Assembly: GCF_016899955.1 (NCBI RefSeq)
Contig: NZ_JACJJL010000004.1
Location: forward strand, 1 to 64,000
DNA length: 64,000 bases
Direction: 5' to 3'
DNA from: Marseilla massiliensis
Lineage (GTDB): Bacteria; Bacteroidota; Bacteroidia; Bacteroidales; Bacteroidaceae
This document shows, piece by piece, positions 28,401 through 35,130 of this stretch. Within the stretch, counting starts at the first letter, position 1, and each line of letters begins with the position of its first letter. The notes under the pieces were generated by a model. The model was not told where the DNA came from and ran no database searches. It saw nothing but the letters and a program-made list of their open reading frames with translations. The position numbers and the translations under genes were made by a program.

Positions 28401-29060
28401 AAGGCCGACGGCGGCATACTGACGGCGCACGGCACGCATGCATACAAGCCCGTTGTTGCGTACGGCAAGCCAAATGTTGCCGTCGCGGTCTTCCATCATG
28501 TAGACCACGTAGTCGCTCCCGAGCAGTCCGCCAAGGCTTTCACGGGTGATGTGCGTCATTCGGCGGCTTGCCTTGTCGTAGACAAACACCCCGTTGCCAT
28601 TGACAGAAACCCAGATGCGCCCGTCGCCATCGGTCACAACCTTGCACTTTATGTTGTCGGTCTCGCCAAGGAGCGAGGCATCGAACACCTTCATCCTGAT
28701 GCGCCCGGAGCCGGCGCGGTCTACATACTCGAGCATCCCGTCAGGCGACACGGTGATGCCGTTGCCCCGGTTGTCGCTGAAATAGCCCCTGCCGAACGAC
28801 TTGCGCTGCCTGGCCGCCGCCAGCCGCAATGGTTGCACCACCGAGTCGGGCACATAGCTGAATGAATAACCGTCGTAACGGTAAGATGAATAATGCGTGA
28901 AGAAATACATGAACCCCACGGAATCCTGGTATATCTCCCTCACATTGTTGTCGGGCAAGCCGCCCTGCGCCCTCGTGATGCGCACGCCCACAATCTCGTC
29001 GTCGGACGGACGGGCTGCCAGACTGACCAACGACAAAAGAAAAAACAAGAATTTCCTCAT
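25446..29060 (-). CDS. Hybrid two-component system regulator (sensor kinase + response regulator + AraC domain)
   Basis: 1204 residues. Signal peptide MRKFLFFLLSLVSLAA. The periplasmic part is a two-component propeller (about 20-640: GGLPDNNVREIYQDSVGFMY, VVTDGDGRIWVSVNGNG, DSKGRLWIGTHGHGVL) and a Y_Y_Y domain (YMLEGCDKGWS, LPPGKYVFRVR). One membrane segment lies near 705-725. The HisKA phospho-acceptor is in FFTNISHEFRTPLTLIAG and the ATPase has DTGVGVP and GIGLNLV. The receiver domain has VLVVDDDADVRGYL and the phospho-acceptor Asp in DLVVSDVRMP. The C-terminal AraC helix-turn-helix ends KKRFGVTPAQWQ. It senses a pectin oligosaccharide in the periplasm and activates the adjacent operons. 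The start at 29060 follows the signal peptide and a -7 box. Confidence 0.95.
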   Translation of the reverse strand: MRKFLFFLLSLVSLAARPSDDEIVGVRITRAQGGLPDNNVREIYQDSVGFMYFFTHYSSYRYDGYSFSYVPDSVVQPLRLAAARQRKSFGRGYFSDNRGNGITVSPDGMLEYVDRAGSGRIRMKVFDASLLGETDNIKCKVVTDGDGRIWVSVNGNGVFVYDKASRRMTHITRESLGGLLGSDYVVYMMEDRDGNIWLAVRNNGLVCMRAVRRQYAAVGLGAGAEEWALDIRMVSRLPGGSILVANKRQLFEAAPDLRSLRERGPALGGVLSAGTDGQGRLWLGTRFDGVYVDGVRHGSGRVDCLTADSRGRIWKCGIHGAVAMAALTAGGEYSERTFLLGNSGLTPHTMLLGKDGSMLVGAETGLYRFVPDSLLADTSAYQRLLPYPVYSLFADSKGRLWIGTHGHGVLTTDARGRYIRLTAKDGLPSDVVQSVGEDRHGRICITTQDGAVYYSPSTRKMEYLYFHNDPKLNFFSENCALRLADGRMLFGTLGGLVVVDRDFRPATRVPQQVDVTEVSVDGVPSWTLPRTGRAGADGGGRALVVGHDESSVVFRFSNFNYLRLQPTHYSYMLEGCDKGWSAATELNFASYNDLPPGKYVFRVRCLGDDGTWTEPRAAFALTVLPPWWASPAAFAVYCVVLFLAAMVAYRYLHTVYRLRRDIAVEKRLTQFKLDFFTNISHEFRTPLTLIAGSMERIRQVGGSIGDLRMPIDRMQRSVDRMLRLVNQLLEFRRMQEDRLHLSLELTEVVGFLRGIADSFHDVAQGKGVALRFAPQCKRWEVFVDRGFLDKIVYELLNNAIKYTPAGGSVDLRLRNDGGSMVVMVADTGVGVPADKRAGIFDRYSTGNQSRGSLGIGLNLVAGLVAAHHGVISLDDNAGGGSVFTVSLPVAREAYAEGDFMAADGVAPGPANAGKAFVEPVAELQMPPMNDKTVLVVDDDADVRGYLAHELGRYFTVVAAADGQEAMVRLGLDGGGGHYSGAGKAVDLVVSDVRMPRMGGMELCRHIRSCSRTRGLPVILLTALGDVGTQAKGYDVGADAYVTKPFSLRLLVAQCRRLMERGMAGGANAGGQGAPPAGQPAAAVVTDERDHRLKEQIVAYAEAHIADAEFSADRFADGMGMGRSAFFAKFKSLTGKSPNEYLRELRLSRAAELLSAGPVTAAEVAYQVGMKTPQYFSTCFKKRFGVTPAQWQAGMRSAADSHAAG

Positions 29061-29094
29061 AACGACAACCGGCAGACTGGGCTGCCTCATGCCG

Positions 29095-29126
29095 CAAATT
29101 TACGAATAATATTCCGCAACCAGCAA
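29095..29126 (-). promoter_or_regulatory. Promoter of the hybrid regulator gene
   Basis: On the minus strand TAAATTTG (29095-29102) with TTG 21 bp upstream (29124-29126). The leader is about 30 nt to the ATG at 29060. Confidence 0.55.
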
Positions 29127-29185
29127 CGCAGAGCAGACAAAGTTGGGCCATGGCATGAAAAATACCAACATTCGGCCCGATTTGT

Positions 29186-29216
29186 TTTGTGCTTTACAAC
29201 GATTTGAGTAACTTTG
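29186..29216 (+). promoter_or_regulatory. Promoter of the 29260-31962 operon
   Basis: TTTG at 29186-29189 and TAACTTTG at 29209-29216, 19 bp apart: a textbook Bacteroidetes promoter, 44 bp before the first ATG. Confidence 0.75.
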
Positions 29217-29259
29217 CCATGCAACAACCAAGGAAGTATAACCAACTAACCAAACGAAA

Positions 29260-29730
29260 ATGAAAATGACATTATTGTCTTTGGCTGTCTTGTGTGCCAC
29301 AGGCAGCCAAGCCCAGGACAACAATCTCAAGTGGGCCCTGGAAGAGCCCAAGAGCGGCACGACCGTGCTCATGGGCGACGTTAGTTTCTTGCTGGCATCC
29401 GACTGGCAGGACACGTTTGCCATCGTATGCAAGGACGGAACGGTGGTGGCCGGCGCAGAAAAGGTGAACGTGGTCAAGGCCGAGCCATCGGGGATTAATG
29501 GCGTGACCGGCACGGGCGCCACCCCGCAAGTGGCCATCAGCGCCACGGGAACGCTCACCCTGACCGGCTGCAAGGCCGGCACGGCGGTCGGCATATACGA
29601 CGCGGCGGGGCGCAAGGCATCTGGCTGCGTGACCGGCGGAGGCAGGACCGACATCGACGTGAGCCGGCTCACACCGGGAATATATGTGCTCAAGGCCGGC
29701 GACACGGCGGTAAAGTTCATCAAAAAATAA
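29260..29730 (+). CDS. Small secreted protein with a T9SS-like C-terminal domain
   Basis: 156 residues. Signal peptide MKMTLLSLAVLCATGSQAQ. Residues 20-75 form a short beta-rich domain with no recognised motif. The rest (VAISATGTLTLTGCKAGTAV, then GIYDAAGRKASGC, DIDVSRLTPGIYVLKAGD and FIKK) reads like an entire T9SS sorting domain. So about half the protein is sorting signal. It is the first gene of a two-gene unit, with the GH43 arabinanase starting 15 bp after its stop. It may be a small surface accessory for arabinan binding, but that is a guess from context. Confidence 0.75.
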   Translation: MKMTLLSLAVLCATGSQAQDNNLKWALEEPKSGTTVLMGDVSFLLASDWQDTFAIVCKDGTVVAGAEKVNVVKAEPSGINGVTGTGATPQVAISATGTLTLTGCKAGTAVGIYDAAGRKASGCVTGGGRTDIDVSRLTPGIYVLKAGDTAVKFIKK

Positions 29731-29745
29731 TCGGGAGGAAGGCGT

Positions 29746-31962
29746 ATGACAAGGAAAGCCATACTCTTGGCAGCCGCGATGACATGCATGGCGGCATCGG
29801 TGAGCGCCCAGTTCGTGGCCGAGAAGAACAACGGCGAGACGGTGACGATGGGCGGCAACAACCTGACGATAACTCAAAAAGGCGACGCCGACGAGTGGAC
29901 AATAGGCGGGACAGACATCAGCGACATCAAATCGATAAGCATAACACCGCTGTCAGAAAGGCTGGGCAACTACTCGGCGCCCGACTACGCCGACTATTAC
30001 AGGGCCATATCGTCATGGGAGCAACGCGACAAATGGAACCTGGCCAACGTGCACGACCCCTCGGTGGTGAGGGCCGACGACGGGTATTACTACATGTACA
30101 CCACCGATGCCAGCTTCGGCAACGTACACCACGGGCACGGGCACTTCATGTGCCGCCGCTCGAGAAACCTCGTCGACTGGGAGTTCATGGGCACCACCAT
30201 GCCCTCACTGCCGTCGTGGGTGGAGCCAAAACTGAACGAGATACGCGCCGCCATGGGCCTGGGCAAGAGCACGGCCGACTTCGGCGACGACACTCAGTTT
30301 GGCTTCTGGGCGCCCTGTGTGCGCAAAGTGAAAAGCGGGCTCTACCGCATGTACTATGCCATCACATGCCCCGGCACCATCGACGGCGACGGTACATGGA
30401 CCGAACGGGCCTTCATAGGACTGATGGAGACGGCTACGCCAGGCGACGTGAACAGCTGGGTGGACAAGGGATATGTGGTGACCAACGCATCGGACAGGGG
30501 CCTGAACTACCACGTCAAGGCCGACAACTGGGCACAATGCTACTTCAAGTGGAACGCCATCGATCCCTCGTACATCATCACACCCGAAGGGGAGCACTGG
30601 CTGATATACGGCTCATGGCACTCGGGATTTGCCGCCCTGCAGATTGACCCCGACACCGGCAAGCCGCAGAAGGAGCAGGGCAACCCGTGGGGAGGCGACA
30701 TTTCGGCCTACGGACAGATGGTGAGCACGCGGCAGATGGGCAACCGATGGCAGGCGTCAGAGGCTCCCGAGGTGGTATACCACGACGGCTACTACTACCT
30801 TTTCATGGCTTACGACGAACTGAGCGTGGCTTACAACACGCGGGTGGTGCGCTCGCGCAACATCACAGGGCCCTATGTGGGCATCGACGGCACCGACGTG
30901 ACCAACCACGGGGGCGAGGCCTACCCGATAGTGACCCACCCCTACAGTTTCTCCGAGAGCTGCGGATGGGTCGGGATAAGCCATTGCGCGGTGTTCGACG
31001 ACGGCGAAGGCAACTGGTTTTACTCGTCGCAGGGCCGCCTGCCGGCCAATGTCTACGGCGACGCCTACAGCAACGCCATCATGATGGGGCAGGTGCGACG
31101 ACTGATATGGACCGAAGAGGGATGGCCGGTGGTGCTGCCCGAATGCTACGGGGCCGTGCCACAGGCCGCCATCGACGAAAGCGAGCTGGTGGGGCAGTGG
31201 GAAAACATTGCCCTCGACTATGGTTATCAGCACCAGGATGTGGCGACGGCCATCACGCTGAGAGCCGACCACACCGTTGGCGGGGCACCCATGGACGGGC
31301 AGCGATGGAGTTTCGACGCCAGGGGCAATGTGCTCACCGTGGGCAGCACGAAGCTATATGTGGCGCGCGAGGCCGACTGGGAGACTGCGCCGAGGCGCGC
31401 CACGCTGGTGTATGCCGGCCTTGACGGCAAGCGGACGCTGTGGGGCAAGAAGTCGCAAAAGCATACTACGTATGGCGCAACCGACAATACGGCGGCGTTC
31501 TGGACGGCGTTCTCGCCGTATTACAGGGACGACTCGGGCGACTGCACGTTCCACTTTGACTTCACAAACCATACCGACCGGGCCGAGGCATGGAACAACT
31601 GGATTCTCGTAATCACCAACGGCAAGGAGCGGGCGGCCAAAGACTACAAGGAGTATGCCGTGATTCGGGCCGACGCCTACGGATGGGGCGACTTTGCCAA
31701 CGACGCGCAACGCAAGGCGGGCATGGCCAACGACTACGACTGGACTACGTTCAACGACGACATGGACGGCGCAAAGGTCGACCTTACGCTGGGCATCAAG
31801 GATGGCAAGATGGACATGACGGCGATAACAACCACAGCCGCCGGCAAGACGTATACATACACATACACCGTCAGCGGACTGCCCGCCGGGGCCAAAGGGG
31901 CGTTCCTCACCATGGAGAAAGCGCACCTGGTGCTCAACACCGACGGTTGCTATATGAATTAA
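29746..31962 (+). CDS. GH43 endo-arabinanase-like enzyme with C-terminal accessory domains
   Basis: 738 residues with a signal peptide (ASVSAQ near 22). An N-terminal beta segment of about 23-70 is followed by a five-bladed GH43 propeller. Catalytic Asp is in NVHDPSVVRADDGYYYMYTT, the second carboxylate in WNAIDPSYI and the acid Glu in QASEAPEVVYHDGYYYLF. After about residue 475 there is a lipocalin-like domain seen in GH43 endo-arabinanases (SELVGQWENIALDYGY) and then a last beta domain. It probably cuts alpha-1,5-arabinan side chains of RG-I. It is co-transcribed with the small secreted gene upstream. Confidence 0.88.
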   Translation: MTRKAILLAAAMTCMAASVSAQFVAEKNNGETVTMGGNNLTITQKGDADEWTIGGTDISDIKSISITPLSERLGNYSAPDYADYYRAISSWEQRDKWNLANVHDPSVVRADDGYYYMYTTDASFGNVHHGHGHFMCRRSRNLVDWEFMGTTMPSLPSWVEPKLNEIRAAMGLGKSTADFGDDTQFGFWAPCVRKVKSGLYRMYYAITCPGTIDGDGTWTERAFIGLMETATPGDVNSWVDKGYVVTNASDRGLNYHVKADNWAQCYFKWNAIDPSYIITPEGEHWLIYGSWHSGFAALQIDPDTGKPQKEQGNPWGGDISAYGQMVSTRQMGNRWQASEAPEVVYHDGYYYLFMAYDELSVAYNTRVVRSRNITGPYVGIDGTDVTNHGGEAYPIVTHPYSFSESCGWVGISHCAVFDDGEGNWFYSSQGRLPANVYGDAYSNAIMMGQVRRLIWTEEGWPVVLPECYGAVPQAAIDESELVGQWENIALDYGYQHQDVATAITLRADHTVGGAPMDGQRWSFDARGNVLTVGSTKLYVAREADWETAPRRATLVYAGLDGKRTLWGKKSQKHTTYGATDNTAAFWTAFSPYYRDDSGDCTFHFDFTNHTDRAEAWNNWILVITNGKERAAKDYKEYAVIRADAYGWGDFANDAQRKAGMANDYDWTTFNDDMDGAKVDLTLGIKDGKMDMTAITTTAAGKTYTYTYTVSGLPAGAKGAFLTMEKAHLVLNTDGCYMN

Positions 31963-32184
31963 AAATTAAGAATTAAGAATTAAGAAAACATGCACGGACG
32001 TACTCAAACGAAACGATTCTGAATTAAGAATTGAGAGTTAAGAGTTAAGAAAACATGCCCGGAAGTACTCTGTGGCGGCAATTTTGAATTTTGCATTGTG
32101 CATTATGAATTAGCAAATTGTGTTTTATGAATAAACTCTCTTTGTTATAATATTTCTTGATGATAATCAGGGTATATCTCATTA

Positions 32185-32217
32185 AGGGTCATTTCAAGCT
32201 ATGAAATGGCCCTTTTT
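32185..32217 (+). terminator. Rho-independent terminator of the arabinanase operon
   Basis: A 12-bp stem (one G-T pair) with an AGCT loop, followed by TTTTT. It is 225 bp downstream of the GH43 stop. Confidence 0.7.
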
Positions 32218-32221
32218 GTTG

Positions 32222-32287
32222 TGCCAAAAGGGCCATACGGCAGGTCGTAACGTGCCGTTTTGCACGTCAAGGCACACTGCACGGGGA
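32222..32287. repeat. 22-bp-period palindromic array (locus 4)
   Basis: Three units start at 32222, 32244 and 32266 (TGCCAAAAGGGCCATACGG, GTCGTAACGTGCCGTTTTGC and a degenerate third). It lies inside the spacer of the large inverted repeat. Confidence 0.6.
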
Positions 32288-32549
32288 ACCACTGGCAATC
32301 AACGGATTAGCAATTCATACAAAAATCTTGTGCAACAAGCGCATTGTAGAGATTCCAGCAGATGATTAAGGAGTAAGAGCTAAGACTACTTGAAAAGACG
32401 ACTCTATTGAAAAGGATAATCCACAATACACAATGGATAACTCACAATGCACAATGGATAACTCACAATGCACAATGCAAAATTCAAAATTGCCGCCACA
32501 GAGTACTTCCGGGCATGTTTTCCTAACCCTTAATCCTTAACTCTTAATT

Positions 32550-33527
32550 CTAAAAAATCTTCGGCCACCCGTCTTCCGTCCATGCCATCGGGCGCTGCAC
32601 AAGTATCGAGGCGCCACCGCGGGGTATGCTATAGCCGTGGCAGATGAATATGTCGGAATCGCCGAAACGGTAGGCTGCGCTGTGGCCGGCAGCCTCAAAC
32701 TCCCTCTTGTCGCCCTCGAACACCAGCGTGCCGCCGCCATCGCGCATATCGCGACCGTCTTTGTCGAGATACGGCCCGGCCACGGTCTTGCTGCGGCCCA
32801 CGGCCACCCGGTATGTGCTCTCCATGCCGCGGCAACAGTAATCCCACGACACGAAAAGGTAGAAATAGTCGCCGTGGCGGAAGATAAACGGGGCCTCGAT
32901 GGGGTTGGCGCGCCCCGTGGTGGTGCGGCGCGCTATGGTTTGCGGCCTGGCCCCTGCAGCCACGTGCATCGTAGAGTCGAGCCCGACGAGCTGTATGCCT
33001 CCCCAGAATGAGCCGTAGGCAAGCCACGGCCGGCCATTCTCATCGATGACGAAATTCGGGTCGATGGCATTCCAGTTGTCACGGCCCTCACGCGAGCACA
33101 CCAGCGGCCCCTCGTCGCGCCACCGTGCCCCCACGGCAAGCGTTGTCGACGACGCCAGCCCTATGGCCGAGGTGCGCTTGCCAAACGTTGAGCAGCTGTA
33201 GGCCATCCACCAGCGCCCACGGTAGCGTATGACGTCGGGTGCCCACACATGGCGGCGGAAGCCCGGCACGGAGTCGTGCGTCCACCGCGGTATGCTGTCG
33301 AGCACAGGCTCAGCGTGCACCGTCCATGTGCGCCTGTCGGCCGAAGTGGCGTGCTGCAGGCCGTTGCCAGTGCTGAACACGTGATAAACGCCGTCTTCAA
33401 CGGCCATCACGGGGTCGTGTACCATTAGCGTGTCTGTGGTGAATGAGTGCCGCCCGTGCGGCTTACGGTCTTGAGCCACGGCCGCAACAGAGGCCAGCGC
33501 AAGCATTGCTATCAATGTATTTCGCAT
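32550..33527 (-). CDS. GH43 arabinan endo-1,5-alpha-L-arabinosidase
   Basis: 325 residues from MRNTLIAMLALASVAAVAQ (signal peptide); the longer frame upstream has no signal. A single-domain GH43 propeller carries the catalytic Asp in LMVHDPVMAVEDGVYHVFST, the second Asp in WNAIDPNFVIDENG and the acid Glu in NPIEAPFIFRHGDYFYLFVSW. The pattern WAPDVIRYRGRWWMAYS is typical of endo-arabinanases of the AbnA type. It would hydrolyse arabinan or arabino-oligosaccharides in the periplasm. It is convergent with the first GH43 operon, and the two enzymes differ in size and accessory domains, suggesting a division between long chains and oligomers. I did not find a clear promoter. Confidence 0.9.
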   Translation of the reverse strand: MRNTLIAMLALASVAAVAQDRKPHGRHSFTTDTLMVHDPVMAVEDGVYHVFSTGNGLQHATSADRRTWTVHAEPVLDSIPRWTHDSVPGFRRHVWAPDVIRYRGRWWMAYSCSTFGKRTSAIGLASSTTLAVGARWRDEGPLVCSREGRDNWNAIDPNFVIDENGRPWLAYGSFWGGIQLVGLDSTMHVAAGARPQTIARRTTTGRANPIEAPFIFRHGDYFYLFVSWDYCCRGMESTYRVAVGRSKTVAGPYLDKDGRDMRDGGGTLVFEGDKREFEAAGHSAAYRFGDSDIFICHGYSIPRGGASILVQRPMAWTEDGWPKIF

Positions 33528-33882
33528 GAAACAGTTTTTTGTTTTGCACCATACATACCGCCTGCCCCCGGCACAATGGCACCCGATTGGCGTGCAGATG
33601 GCCTGCCGCCATTGCCCGAGTCGTCGTCGGCCAGGTCGGGGCGAGGCTGCAGGCAAGATGCCGGCAATGGGCCGCTATCGCTTTGAGGGCATAATGCAGA
33701 TGTCGGAACAAACATCATTCGGTATAATGTACGGTTTGGTTTAAATATGGTCTATAGAAAAGGCAGGGCAACATCGGATGCCCGCAAGGCCATCGGCACA
33801 ACAGCATCCCGGGCGCGTCAGGGCACGACCGGCCGCCGACGAGCCCCCGGCCACGGCTGTACGGTATTGAGGCCACAGCGTG
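33528..33882. other. Gene-free stretch
   Basis: This lies between the GH43 start and the end of the chromate transporter pair. Short frames only; I see no clear promoter box, repeat or hairpin. Confidence 0.5.
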
Positions 33883-34461
33883 TCAATACAGCAAGACAAG
33901 TCCGGCAACGGCACTGTAGAGTATCATCCGTATCGGGTTTATCTTGAGAATCTTTGTCCCTATGAACGTGGCGGCAAAGAGGGCGACGCTGATCCAGAAC
34001 TGCCAAGGGTTCTCGTCGGGCGACGAGAAGTTTTCGCGGGTCATCAGCAACAGCGTTGCCGCGCCGAGCAAGCCCACCACCGCGGGGCGCAGACCGGCAA
34101 AAACCGACTGCACGGCCTGCGTGTTCATATACTTGATGAACAGCCGGCTGATGAGAATCATCAGTATTATGGATGGCAACATGAGCGCAAAGGTGGCCAA
34201 GGCGCTGCCCACAACCGACATGGAATAGCCGTAGCCGGCGTTGTGGACGGCCGTGAAGCCACAATAGGTGGCGCTGTTGATGCCTATCGGGCCGGGCGTC
34301 ATCTGGCTTATGGCCACTATGTCGGTAAACTCGCTCGTGGTCATCCAATGCCAGTGATGCACCACCTCGCCCTGTATGAGCGACAGCATGCCATAGCCTC
34401 CGCCAAAGCCAAAGAGGCCAATGAAGAAAAAAGTGACAAACAAATTGACGAATATCATCAT
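33883..34461 (-). CDS. Chromate transporter family protein, half-size (second subunit)
   Basis: 192 residues, one CHR domain with about six hydrophobic segments. GLFGFGGGYGMLSLIQGEVV and ISQMTPGPIGINSATYCG are the conserved CHR signatures. Half-size CHR proteins work as pairs of opposite topology. Here the partner lies immediately upstream with a 4-bp overlap (34458-34461), so expression is translationally coupled. In most gut bacteria the natural substrate of the family is unknown; chromate efflux is documented for the full-length relatives. Confidence 0.88.
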   Translation of the reverse strand: MMIFVNLFVTFFFIGLFGFGGGYGMLSLIQGEVVHHWHWMTTSEFTDIVAISQMTPGPIGINSATYCGFTAVHNAGYGYSMSVVGSALATFALMLPSIILMILISRLFIKYMNTQAVQSVFAGLRPAVVGLLGAATLLLMTRENFSSPDENPWQFWISVALFAATFIGTKILKINPIRMILYSAVAGLVLLY

Positions 34462-35003
34462 TCAGTGGGTTTGATATACTTGCCGTAAACATAGCCGCCA
34501 AGACCGGCCAGGATAATGATCAGGATGGGCGAAACGCCGAATGCCCATATCGCCAGCGCCCCGGCGATGGGTATCCAACAGTTGGCCCAGCCCACCTTGG
34601 CGCTGCGCGCCAAGTCGAAAGTGGGCACGGCAATGAGCGCAACCACCGCCGGGCGTATGCCGCGGAATATGGCGGCCACTACGGGATTGTCGTCAAACTG
34701 ATGGAAAAACATGGCTATGAGCAGTATGCAAAGAAACGACGGCATGGCTGTGCCTATCGATGTGCACAGCGCTCCGCGCGTCTTGCGCAGCCTGTAACCT
34801 ATGAACGTGCTCAGGTTGATGGCAAAAACGCCGGGGCAACTCTGGGAGATGGCTATGAGGTCTATCATCTCTTCCTTGGTCACCCAGCCGCGGCGGGCCA
34901 CCACCTCCTGCTCTATGAGCGGTATCATGGCGTAGCCTCCGCCCAGGGTAAACATCCCTATCTTGAAGAAAGTGGCAAAACTCTCGATGTAAATGTTGCG
35001 CAT
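34458..35003 (-). CDS. Chromate transporter family protein, half-size (first subunit)
   Basis: 181 residues, the other half of the CHR pair. Conserved motifs are IGMFTLGGGYAMIPLIEQEVV and AISQSCPGVFAINLSTFIGY. The hydrophobic segments are followed by a short positively charged C-terminus (YGKYIKPTE). It overlaps the start of the second subunit. The gene lies 127 bp downstream of purL on the same strand; a GC hairpin between them (35042-35051 with 35060-35069) lacks a T run, so some read-through from purL is possible. Confidence 0.88.
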   Translation of the reverse strand: MRNIYIESFATFFKIGMFTLGGGYAMIPLIEQEVVARRGWVTKEEMIDLIAISQSCPGVFAINLSTFIGYRLRKTRGALCTSIGTAMPSFLCILLIAMFFHQFDDNPVVAAIFRGIRPAVVALIAVPTFDLARSAKVGWANCWIPIAGALAIWAFGVSPILIIILAGLGGYVYGKYIKPTE

Positions 35004-35130
35004 TGGCTAAGTGAATTTAAGCAAACGCTGAAGCCACGGGCCACCCGGGGCATGACAAAGCCCCGGGTGCCACATGGTTTCAACGGCCTCCGCAGACATT
35101 CATGTCACGAAGGCCACCATATTGTATGCC

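Larger units (their letters stand above)
31970..32550. repeat. Large inverted repeat between convergent GH43 genes
   Basis: A 55-bp perfect inverted repeat (32050-32104 with 32467-32521, AAAACATGCCCGGAAGTACT...) is flanked by imperfect TTAAGAATTAAG-type extensions. A partial direct copy of the left arm lies at about 31975-32005. The spacer holds a terminator, a 22-bp-period array and a short tandem repeat of an ACAATGGATAACTCAC type at about 32424-32470. No gene is visible between 31963 and 32549. Confidence 0.8.
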
